DNA of 64,000 nt, taken from NCBI RefSeq assembly GCF_024763615.1, contig NC_077222.1, positions 12,524,001-12,588,000 on the forward strand, given 5' to 3'. Numbering within the stretch: position 1 is the stretch's first letter; each line of letters begins with the position of its first letter. The stretch comes from Phlebotomus papatasi. Its lineage: Eukaryota; Arthropoda; Insecta; Diptera; Psychodidae. The translations under genes and the position numbers were made by a program. The notes beneath the pieces are model-generated. The model was not told the origin of the DNA. It made no database searches and was given only the letters and a program-made list of their open reading frames with translations. Shown piece by piece: positions 22,016 to 31,978 of this stretch.

Positions 22016-22337
22016 TTACCACGTCCTCTTCCTGTTTTTAAAAAGGAATCGTACAATGTCATAAGAAGCCCGGAAACTTTCCATATCATTCATTAAAGGG
22101 AGTTGACTTCGGTACTCCAAGTACTCGCGGATTCGCGCATCCCCTGGCCTTTCCGGAGCACTTTCAAGGTTTTTCTCACTACATCTCGTTCGTAGAGATG
22201 ATGCACCTTTGTTTCTCCAGTCGTTTCTACAACCTGTCATCACAAAAGCTAAAACTTCACAAAATTTTGAGAAAAAACACACATGTTCAAAGTAACAAGT
22301 ATCGCCTCACTGGTGTATCTCTTACCAAATTGACCAT
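22016..22337 (-). CDS. Candidate small two-exon gene, product unknown
   Basis: On the minus strand an ATG with AAAA upstream (22335-22337) opens MVNL, then a consensus donor GTAAGAG follows at 22325. An intron of 92 nt (22234-22325) ends in ...TTTTGTGATGACAG. Joining gives MVNLVVETTGETKVHHLYER and on to a stop at 22093-22095, 50 residues in all. A second frame through the same exon stays open for 88 codons to 22016 (ending YDIVRFLFKNRKRTW) and also stops in a GTAAGA donor-like string at 22014-22019. Either frame, or both joined by an old frameshift, could be the real product. The region is single-copy and locally GC-richer. No family is recognised. An AATAAA on the minus strand lies near 21948-21953. 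Confidence 0.35.
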
Positions 22338-22561
22338 TTTTCACACGAAAAACGCAATTTACAAGGTAAATTTCACGTCAGATCAAATGAACAAATCACC
22401 ATTAATGTGTATCAAAACAATATTCAATGAATATTCAATAACATCACTTAAAAACATCGAGGAAATATTGTTATTACTTCACCATAGCTAAATATGACTG
22501 AAATAATCACAAAGTTCTGTCATAGGGGAGACTGGGGCAAAACTTGTCAAAACGCATATTA

Positions 22562-24347
22562 GGTGAGATTCTTAACAATCTCACCTACTATAATCCTAAC
22601 AAAATTTCATGTCGTCCGATCGACCTCAAATTTGGCCAAAATGTGTTTCAGCACTTCCTGATCACGGATATTGTGGCTATTTTACGTTCCCGGCCGGCCG
22701 GCCGGCCGGCCGCTCTTTGGAGCTTAATAGCTCCTAAACTAAAAAAGATATCGACTTGCGGTTTTCGGCAAAGGTTATATATCGGGTGAAAATTGCAACT
22801 TGGTGCATAGACCCCCCACCCCCCACCCCTCCTTCCGCCATTTTGAAGACCCCCCTTTTTTTGTTTTCTCAATAGCTCCGCCCCTATGGCATTCAGCGGA
22901 CTAAAATTTTAGTATGTTATAGCTGGGCCTTAGAGCTTTCCATCAATACCAAACTTAAGGTCCCCCGACCCCCCTGACCCGAGCTATAAGGGTCCAAAAA
23001 AATTTCTTAAAATGGCCATAACTCCGGTTCTAATTGTCAGAATTTAAAAAGTGAGGGCTTTTTGGAAAGCTCTCATGAAATTCCACTTCCCCTTCTAACA
23101 TTGCAAGTTCATAAAATCACCGCTAGGGGCGCTTTTTTTAAAAAGAAAATTTTTAAATCTTAAAAGTTAAATAACTCAAAAATTCCATTGTGCATCGGGC
23201 TGAAAATTTAGTATGTTGTAGCCGTTGATTATATCTATCAAACAAAAAAAAACCTTAAGTCGATCCATAACCCCTGACCCGAGCTATAAGGGGTCAAAGT
23301 TCGAACATTGACCGGCCTCTATCTCCGGTTCTAATTAACATAGCGACCTAAATTTTACCTTTTTGGTTTCGTCTCGATGAGCACTTTCAGATGGAAGTTC
23401 AAAAAGTCACCACAGGTGGCGCTGTAATAGCGTCAAAATTCATCGAAATTCAAAGTCACTTTTCTCAAAAACGGCATTGTGCAAGTTAATGAAATTTTAG
23501 TATGTTGTAGTCCAGTCTAGGACGTTTCCAAAATGGTGCGTATGCGCGCTGTGGTTTCAATAGAACCGGAGATATGAGGGGTCAAAGTTCACGAAATTCA
23601 AAAAATCATATCTCCGGTTCTATGTGACCGATTTTGATGAATGAGGGCTTAAACGAAAGATCTCACCAAATGCTACAACTTTCTAGAATGTTTGAACTTC
23701 GTGGGACCAACACCAGGGGCGCCACAGTCGAAAAACCAATTTCAATATCACATAACCTCAATTATCTCGACTGTCGCTGAACCGATTTTGATGATTACTT
23801 CAACATAATTGTAGAGCACATTTGTCTCTACATTTCGTCCATACATCATTTTCCACTCAGACTACGCTATCACTCCGATTTTTCCGTTTAAGTGTGAAAA
23901 AATTGATTTTTCCAATAATAATGCTTTGAAATCACTCAGATGCCAATTTGACTGCCACTACTCCACCAAGACACTTAAAATAGGGTTTTAAATGGAAAGT
24001 CCCACAAAATACAACAATTCTTTGATATAGTTGAAGTTCAACAAATGACTACTTGGGGAACTCTGGATGAAAAAACGAGTTAAGAAACAAAAAACCTCGC
24101 TTATCTTGGCTTCTGAGTAATCGATGAGTTCAAGTTCTACGGCAAAATTATAGAGAACATTCTGGTCTACATTTCACCCATATAACACTTTTCTGTCAGT
24201 TCATCCAAATCTTTGATATTTTGGTTTTAATACAAAATCTGTATAATTTCACGAATTTTATTCAAGATAACTGAATGGCGTCTCCCTACTTCAGCATCAA
24301 ATCGAATTTGCATGCACTCCGAGTTAGCTCACGTTAAGAATCTCACC
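22562..24347. mobile_element. 1.8-kb inverted-end element with modular internal repeats
   Basis: The terminus GGTGAGATTCTTAAC is inverted at the right (GTTAAGAATCTCACC), with TA on both sides (22560-22561, 24348-24349). Inside are three to four degenerate modules of about 290-300 bp, starting near 22875, 23161, 23453 and 23756. Recurrent phrases within the modules are TTTTAGTATGTTGTAG, CCCTGACCCGAGCTATAAGG, ATCTCCGGTTCTA and AGGGGCGC. No open frame longer than about 80 codons. Not a known structure to me. Confidence 0.8.
22690..22712. repeat. (CCGG)n microsatellite
   Basis: Five perfect CCGG units plus a partial one. This is the most GC-rich spot in the window and lies inside the 22562-24347 element. 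It would be rich in CpG. Confidence 0.95.
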
Positions 24348-24840
24348 TACATAAGCCGGTTAGGATTATCTGTCCCTTTCATTCCTTCACGAGCTCTTAA
24401 ACGTTTTATAATGAGCATATTCCTATAAGAAATTTACTGCTCTACAACATTGCAGAAGACTATTTTCCTCTATTTCGAAAGAAATGTGATTTTCGAATCA
24501 TTTTCTAAAAGTCGATTTTGTGGAGATTTTCAAAATTGCTGCGGCAAATTTTGTCATGAAGGCTATCTGTAATAAAAATTTCAAGCCTAAGTCTCTTTTA
24601 TTTTAGAAAATAGTGAATATTGAAATTTTCGTTTTGACAAATTATACCCCAGTCTCCCCTATTTCTTGTAAGCAACTGTTCACTCTGAATTTTCAACAAA
24701 GCAATTTTAACTCAAATCATATTCAAAATTCAACAAATTTAGTTTTAAAATCTTCCAAAAAGAACAAATATTTAGATAGAATTTATTATTGATAAAATAT
24801 TGGAATAAAACCCATAATTTTAATCAATTTATTTTTAATG

Positions 24841-25245
24841 TCCAATTTTACCCTCAAAGTGTCCAAAATTAGAAGCTGTCCAAAATTATAGACACTTCCT
24901 CTAATACAAATTGATTTTTTTGTTATTTCGTTTTAGGAGTGTTTCTTGAAACCTTGTAGATAGTTTATACCCTTTGGTTCTTCTAAAATTACATTTTAAA
25001 ATAAAAAAAATATAGACATAGCTTTGGGTAATATTTCGGCCAACTTAATTCTCATAGTTCCTTGCCCTTTCGGTATTCTTAAATAAGTGTTTTTCACATC
25101 ATCTCGTTTGTCGAAGTAATATTTTTTTTTACTTTTTTGCATTGTGTAATCTCAAGCGTATGCATAAACTTTAAGTTTATGGAAGTTTAAGGAACAAAAA
25201 ACATGGCCGAAATTGAAAACTGGATGAAATTTGATACATTTCCCT
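24841..25245 (-). mobile_element. Relative of the 33710-34137 MITE, inverted
   Basis: Reverse-complemented, the segment 24900-25245 follows the order of 33710-34080: GGAACAAAAAA-GGCCGAAATTG near one end, GTTTGTCGAA, CCTTGCCCTTTCGG and CAAATTGATTTTTTT. Its outer right end is decayed (ATTTCCCTTA). The left part has repeated GTCCAAAATTA phrases like those near 21900. Confidence 0.65.
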
Positions 25246-25384
25246 TATAATTGAACTATTACTGTCATGGTAAGTCGTACAACGTATGTATAACGCAAAT
25301 GCTGTTCCGCATTTTCAAAACCTTTTCGAGCATAACGTTATTTTCATTTGCTTCGTCCCATGGGGTATAATGGAGACCAGTGTA

Positions 25385-25601
25385 GGGGGAGATGGGACTA
25401 CTTTGAGCTGTGGAGCTAGATTATTAAATGATTTTTTCGCCTATTTTCTAATGAAGCTGGTCCTTACAATAATTGTATTTAGATCCACAATTATTTTGTC
25501 TATCTAAATTAAATCATGTTAAAATTCAGTTTCCATTACAAATATGCGAAAAAACCGTATAACAATGTAGCCTCACAACTCAAAGTAGCCCAACCTCCCC
25601 C
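25385..25601. mobile_element. 217-bp MITE, GGGGGAGATGGGACTACTTTG termini
   Basis: The left GGGGGAGATGGGACTACTTT is inverted at the right (CAAAGTAGCCCAACCTCCCCC). TA flanks both sides. No coding potential. Confidence 0.88.
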
Positions 25602-25603
25602 TA

Positions 25604-26640
25604 CATCAATTTGCGATAGATCCAACAAAACTAAATAAAATTCAGTATATCAAACACAAATTTTAAAATTTAAAATTGGCGTGATGATTTAAAAATAGTA
25701 ACAAAGGCAAAATGAAAAAAAAATTGCAAATAATTGCAAATTGGATATGTGCAGAAAGAACCGCACTGTTTAAAATAGGCAAAATGCAATTATTGGTAAT
25801 TGATGTTAAAATATACAAAGTGGTATTTTGATGCTATCAACCGAATACAAATTAGACCAATAATCAATTAACTTTTCTGCTCATACTTCCAATAAATTCA
25901 AATGTATTTTTTATGCGCTTCCACTGTTTATTTTGAAATTAAATTTTCAAAAAAAAAATCAAGAGAGCTTAAATAACCACCTGAGCGAAATAATAAGCCA
26001 CATTTTAAAATATGCATTAAAATCAAATGAGGTTGTTCTCGTGGAAAAAATGTGAATTTCACAAAATAATGCCATTTTAATTATAAGCTTTTTTTTTTAT
26101 TATGAAATGAGTTTTTTTTATGCACAAAAAATCATGGCTGGAAAACTTCTCTATTATCACAGGCAGATTGGGTGATGCACTTTGATGTGATTTTTTTTTA
26201 TATAAAATTGTTGAGTACATATCAATAACGTGCTCTTTAAAAAAAATCTAAGGTTCATTAAGTGTCGGTTTTTTTTAATTTGTTTTAGTATACTGAGGCC
26301 TAATACATTCATTTATTAATATGTTTAATAATAAAAAACCTGTTATTTAAATAATCTCTTAAATAAAATTCTACAATAAGGAATTGCTGCTCAAAAATTT
26401 AAGTTTTAGTTGTTTCACTGATATACTTTTGATCCCATTAAGCAAATTATACTTACAAATTTTTAGAACATGCCCTCTTTATGAAGTTAAATTTAAAACG
26501 TGTTAAAGTTTTTGGATTTTCTATAATAAAACAGAAAAAATTAGTAAACCAATGCAGAGTTTAAATTTAAGTAAGAAAGTGAAGTTCCTGGTTCATGAAA
26601 AATTAAGCCACGCCCCTTATAAACTCGTTATTGTTTGTGG
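25604..26640. other. Very AT-rich spacer
   Basis: Long A and T runs and short inverted pieces, but no gene, complete element or second copy recognised. Confidence 0.4.
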
Positions 26641-26688
26641 AATTTGTATATATAAGGTGTAGGGGGGAGTACAATAATTTTCGCTTTA

Positions 26689-27664
26689 GGGGAACTTAGG
26701 CATGGTTCGCACGTTTTCTCGAAGTCCATTTTTAAGATTTTTTTCTGACTAAACTGTAAAATGGACAGTAGATTACGCTACATCAAAAAATCTCTGGTCT
26801 TTTGGGTTTCTATATATGTCTATTCATTGCCACAAAATCTCTGATTTTTCCTGGGCAGGAAAATGAAAAAAGTAAGACGATTTGTGCGAACCTTGCCTGT
26901 GGAGCCAAGGTTTAACCTATAGGTGGTATAGGTTCGTCATTGCATTTTTTCCTGGAATACCTCTTCTCCCCAATTAAATATTTTTTACCGATTGCTAGAT
27001 TAAAGAGCCATGAATCCGTGAAAACCATAATTTCCCTAAAAGACTGTACCTAAAGCAATTTTTTGCCATTTATCTGAAGCACTATTTTTCTTGCATTTTA
27101 ATGTCGACAAATTGACTAAAATGTGAGGATTTCGAATGCGACAACATAAAAAATTTATCAGCTCAATTTTCTTGGTCTCTTTGAACCCTTTCTTCATCTA
27201 TTCCTCCCTTTGTTTTTCTCATTGAGGTTAGGTTCTGATTTTCAGGAGTTGCCTAACGGGTTGCCGAACCATAACACTTTCTGCGGTTGAACCATTACGC
27301 AGTATAGTATTTGCGAGTTTTTCTCCAGTAGGGAAAAACTTCCTCCGATGCAAAACATTATTACGTAAATATCAACCTACATTAACCCTTCATCCATTGG
27401 TGTAAGTGGTTTTTTCTGAAAATGAACTTAGCTGTAAGAAATAACACGAAATGTGCGCCATCAAAATTTCCAATTTTGGGACAATTTTCTATTTATGATC
27501 CTAGACCCTAGGAAAGAAGGGTTAGACTGCCTATTTTTGTTCTAAAGATGTGTTTTATAATTACCTATATTATGGCTAAGAAATTAGGATTCATCTCTTT
27601 TCCAACAAAGAGAAATTTCGGATTGTTCGAAGGCTCGCATGTGCGAAGCAAGCCAAACTTCCCC
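26689..27664. mobile_element. Decayed or composite element related to the 8773-8989 MITE
   Basis: The left end GGGGAACTTAGGCATGGTTC and the right end AAGCCAAACTTCCCC, with TA beyond both, mirror the 217-bp MITE. The right segment 27548-27664 follows 8877-8989 in order (TTATGGCTAA, AACAAAGAGAAA, GTTCGAAGGCTCGC). A second inverted GTGCGAACCTTGCC at about 26884-26897 suggests two merged copies or a filled copy. Confidence 0.55.
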
Positions 27665-27666
27665 TA

Positions 27667-28003
27667 TATCAAGCTTCAACAAGTTCTTCTGGCCGACATA
27701 TTACAGTGGATACCCTCAAAATGGGTGAGGGTGGGGTAGTTTTACGAATGAATTACGAATTTAATTTTGGAATTGTTCACAAAAAAGGGTGGTAAAGCAT
27801 CCCAGGCTTTGCGAAGTAGAAGACATATAGGGCATATGAGGTCACCTCCTCAGGGGGATTTCCCGGTTTGGGGAACATGATGATTCAGCATGAGGAAATC
27901 ATCATTTCCTAAATGATTTGGATTCCTTGAATACTAAACAGCTAACTATTTCAGAATTTTACAAGGACTCTTTTCTCCAGAAATCTCTTTACTAAAAACG
28001 ATC
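27667..28003. other. Spacer with a short shared motif
   Basis: GTAAAGCATCCCAGGCTTTG at about 27791-27810 recurs in slightly changed form at about 49194-49212 (CAAAGCGTCCCAGCTTTG). The motif is self-complementary in part and may be an element end. No gene seen. Confidence 0.35.
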
Positions 28004-28707
28004 ACTTGGGGCAAAAAGTAGCAAAAGGTATAGAGCAAAAAGTAACAAAAACTGAAGCAATTTCTGATGTCTCACGGCGAAAAGAAACATCATTGCCATG
28101 TGTCGCCGTTTGTTGTTTGCATTGGTCAAACGATTTGCAGTCTCTTGTGTGTGTTTTTTCTGAAATAGCTTGAAAATCGGTTTCTCATTCAGATATAAAA
28201 AACGATGTTTTACGAAGGTGTAGAGGCATAAATTTCCTATGGAAATATGTCATCTAGGTTTTTTTTTTAATTTACAGAAGCCCGTAATAAAGCGAATCAA
28301 AATGTGATAATACCCCATACTTGGTTCTATTTGTCCTAGCATTTTGAAATTAGAAATGAATGTCACAAAGTTGTTTTTTTTTTCCCCTTACCTGCCCCCC
28401 TTACCAAGGTCTTAGGCCTTTAGGCCTATTTTGACCAGTATCCTGTGTTGAAAATCTTTTAAAAACCAAAAACGTCCACAAAAATATATACCAAAATCAT
28501 CAATCTATAAAATTAAAATATCTTCCAAATACTGAGGAAAAACAATAAATATTTAAGACGGGAACCTTACACATTAATGGCCGTACTGGTCACAAAGTTG
28601 TAGAGCGATAAATTTCCTATAAAACTGTGCTAATTAAAAATGTTGGGGGCGCTCGTGTAGCTTGAAAAAAAAATATTAGTTTTGTTACTTTTTGCCCCAG
28701 TCTCACC
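28004..28707. mobile_element. Decayed element with GGGGCAAAAAGTA ends
   Basis: The left CTTGGGGCAAAAAGTA is inverted at the right (TTACTTTTTGCCCCAG) followed by TCTCACC and TA. A second GCAAAAAGTAAC copy lies just inside the left end. The phrase AAATTTCCTAT occurs on both sides (about 28232 and 28611). The outermost left bases are decayed. Confidence 0.55.
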
Positions 28708-28884
28708 TACCATTTAGTTGAAAAATGCGATCTCTAGAAACTTATCAACCTTTGACTTTCAGAAACTGTTTTTTACCTCACCTCTATTCCCTAGGTCGTT
28801 GGCAAAATTTTGCCATGTATGACCACTAATTATTCAAAAATTGTTATTAGAAATGATTCAACAGGATTTTCTTATAAGTGTACT

Positions 28885-29215
28885 AGGACTGGTAAGTCTA
28901 GAGGAGTTGGAGGGAGAAAGCCTATCCTGACGAAGACTCTTCTAAGCCAACGGTACCAATCACTGTTCAGTTGGGGTGGTGATTCTAAGGGGTGCTATAA
29001 CGGCTATTTTCAGAGAGTAATATATCGCCGGTAGATGGAGTGGAGAGCGCTCGATTGACTCCCGAAGGTGCATACGAATCTGTTCCTCAGTCGGCCTTTA
29101 ACCGTGAAGCTGAGTGGAAATCTGATTCGTAGCTCCCAGGGAATGAGCAATGGGGGCTGCACTCCTGGAGGCTGGCATGTTCCGATGTGGATCAGTAGCA
29201 CATATTGCTACATAA
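28885..29215 (+). repeat. R400 dispersed repeat, copy 2
   Basis: It shares ordered phrases with the copies at 17755 and 37870, including AACGGTACCAATCACTGTTC and a 3' AGTAGCACATATTGCTACA also present at 38176-38194. Plus-strand frames here translate parts of the repeat and are not host genes. Confidence 0.65.
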
Positions 29216-29534
29216 GGACGAAATGTTCGCTTGAATAACCTTGAAAAACAAGGGAAAGAGAGTGGTGGATGAAATGAGGGGCATGTTAATGATCCCAGGG
29301 TCGATTTTTGGGGGGTTCTCCGAAGGTCCTAAGTCTCTATCTCAAACCGTTTGCTTTCTAGACGTGGTAACAACCGGACGGATGGGCGGATTGACGGACA
29401 GACGGATAAACAGCGTCACATCATTTCTCGGAAATCGTTTGAAACGTGGAGATATATTGAGAAAAGTGGTCCTCGGGATCGAGAAGTCAAAGGTGAAAAT
29501 TTTGAAGGATGACAAAAATCAAGGGATTTTTATA
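29216..29534 (+). repeat. Dispersed repeat segment with GACGGA run
   Basis: GACGAAATGTTCGCTTG at about 29218-29234 recurs at about 49492-49508. GGTTCTCCGAA with TCTCAAAC/TCGTT at 29312-29352 resembles 60866-60904. A short GGACGGATGGGCGG / GACGGACAGACGG run lies at 29376-29405. A 98-codon frame (29241-29537) spans it but shows no domain. Likely a decayed retroelement. Confidence 0.4.
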
Positions 29535-29536
29535 TA

Positions 29537-29751
29537 GGGGAGACCGGGGCAGAATTAGCTACGTATACTATTAGATAGTGGTATCTTATAGTTTGCCTGT
29601 GAAGGAATATTGGGGAAACTACTCTTTATTCTAAATATATACTTCTCTTCCTATTCATTGAAATATTTATCAGCTTCATATAAACATTTGTTGTACAAAT
29701 TATACGCAATGAAAAATTTCATTTGGTAGCTAATTCTACCCTGGTCTCCCC
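29537..29751. mobile_element. 215-bp MITE, GGGGAGACCGGGGCA termini
   Basis: The left GGGGAGACCGGGGCAGAATT is inverted at the right (AATTCTACCCTGGTCTCCCC). The neighbouring TAGCTA pairs with TAGCTA. TA flanks both sides. It is the cleanest short copy of the family that also includes 17432-17648 and the ends of 22525-24659. Confidence 0.9.
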
Positions 29752-29753
29752 TA

Positions 29754-31108
29754 CTGCTCTCTCTGCAGAGTTCGAGCAGTAAAAAAATGGAAAATAATTA
29801 TGTTTTTGGAATAGAACGTTAACTTCTGGATTACCTTTAGAAGTTATGACATAGATATAATTCAGACTTTAAAGGATTAAAGTAAAGCCGGATTTTCGCG
29901 GAAACTGCCCTGGAATTTTTACAATTTCATCTCTTCATCTAAATCCGCAGTTTTTTATTAAACTTTCTTTATGATGCTTTGGCTGAAAGGCAAGAAATTG
30001 CTGTTTGCCGTTTGGGCACGACATTTTTCAATTTTGACTAAATTCTTCGTTGATTCACGTGGATTTCCTTGAGAAGTGGAAACACCAAAGAAGTATTGAG
30101 AAAAGAAAGTGCTTTATAAAAAAAAGAGAGATTCGATAGAAGCTCTTGAACTTTCTTTTATGTGTGTCTTTGAGATGTGTACAGAAGGGGAGGCACCCAG
30201 TCATCCTTCTCACGCAGACTTCAAGGACCACAAATGGCAAATAGCTGAGATTCCCAAGGAGTTGTGAAAGAAATTGCTCCCATACTTTAGGTTTTTCGGA
30301 ACACAAAAGGCGGCATATATTTCTCAATTTTATCAATATTCACTAAATTTCCCATTATTTGGTTCTTCCGCAATATTTTCCGCACCCACTGTTTTTTTCC
30401 TCGTTTTTTTCTCTGTGATTCCCATCCCTCACCGAAGGGGGAAAAAGCTCTGCATGTGCTTTGGAGCTTTGAGGAAAATAAAAGTCAATATATTTCTCTG
30501 CAAAAAAAAGGTCTCCCAATAACTTCCATGGAGTCGCATTTTGAGTGTGCAATGTGCGGTAATAAATTAATCACGAACGTTTAATTTACATAATACGCAT
30601 ATCAAGCTCACAATTCAACCCCTCTCGAACACACCATGGCTGTAAATATAGATTTCCCGTGGATTTCCTCAAATGGTAATTCCACAAACTGACTCACCTC
30701 ATGGGACTTGGCATGGAATATTGCGCCCAGATGGAACAGGTTGAGTGACTTGCTTATTTATGAGTTTGTACTTTAAAAGGAGTGCAAAAGGGGCTTCCTT
30801 TTCAAAGTGCTTCCTCATCGGCCAGACACGTCACATGTTGAGGGTAAATTATGAAAATTGTTGGGGAAGAAAAATCAAAGGAATAACTTAATACATTGCA
30901 AGAAGTTTTCCTTCAGGATTATGCAAGACTTTACCGAGAGTAAATGAGATTTAGTTCACTGGAAAACTCTGGACTTATGAAAATTATTGGGAAATAATTA
31001 ATAAACGTTAATAAACAATAACAACTAAGTAACAACTACTTTCAGATATTATAAGTTATAAATTCAAATGTATTTTCAATTTTTCGTAGATGTAATTGAG
31101 CTTTAATC
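29754..31108. other. Single-copy island, no recognised gene
   Basis: No repeats. The minus frame 30055-30336 (93 codons) and plus frame 30274-30522 overlap and lack domains or convincing splice junctions. Confidence 0.4.
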
Positions 31109-31978
31109 TACACTGAAAAAAATATTTTGTAAAATTTTTTCGTAAATGTTTGTGAAATTCGACTGAGGATTTAAGAAATGGTCGTAAATCTTATAACCCA
31201 CAAACAAGTTCGTAAAAGTTTGTACTTTTTCACAAACATTGTTCGTAGCATGATCACTCGACAAACATTTTTTGTTCTTTTACAAACATTTGTGCGTAAA
31301 TTTTTGTTTGACTGGAAAAAATTAACGAACAAATGTTTGTAAAAGTACAAAAAATGCGTGTCAAGTGATCATGTGACAATGTTTGAGAATTTTTAGAAAA
31401 ACTACAAACTTTTACAAACTTGTTTGTGGATTATACAATATACGAGCACTTCGTAAGTCTGCAGTACAAATTAACAAACATTTAGGGTGGAGTAACCACT
31501 TATCGCCACTTTTAGAAAAAAGTAAAATTAACTGTATTAAACCTTTTGACCCCTTATTAAATAACTCAAATTTTACACAAAGTTATTTATATATAATGGC
31601 TCTAGATTCGTCAAAATAACAGTCCAACAATTTAACGCAGGAGTACTTCAAAAAATGATTTTTATTAATAATGCAAAAATAACCACTTTGTAGCCATTTT
31701 ACCACTTTTCGCCAGTTCTGTGACCACTACTCGCCACCCACTTGGATAGGTTCAAACTCGATTATTTTAGGCAATATTATGCAAAGAATACATTCAGCAT
31801 TTCTTTTCCTCATAATCACCTTATTAAATCGTGTCCACACTAAGATTCTACCAAATGATTTGATATTTTTATGACATATGTCACTGGCTCCTCATTTTCG
31901 TTGTATGCATACTTTGTAACACGTGTTTTTACCTTTCTCATCAAATTCTATTCATTTTTCACTGAGATACGAAATAAT

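Larger units (their letters stand above)
22525..24659. mobile_element. MITE with GGGGAGACTGGGGCA termini, enlarged by a nested element
   Basis: The left GGGGAGACTGGGGCAAAACT is inverted at the right (TATACCCCAGTCTCCCC). The adjacent TTGTCAAAACG pairs with CGTTTTGACAA. TA flanks both ends (22523-22524, 24660-24661). After removal of the nested 22562-24347 block the element is only about 350 bp, similar to its relative at 29537-29751. Confidence 0.88.

Noticed and set aside
22648..22872. Minus frame rich in Gly/Arg across the CCGG repeat
   Set aside because: Arises from the GC-rich microsatellite inside a non-coding element.
29241..29537. 98-codon plus-strand ATG frame
   Set aside because: Runs over dispersed repeat sequence and ends where the MITE at 29537 begins; no conserved domain.
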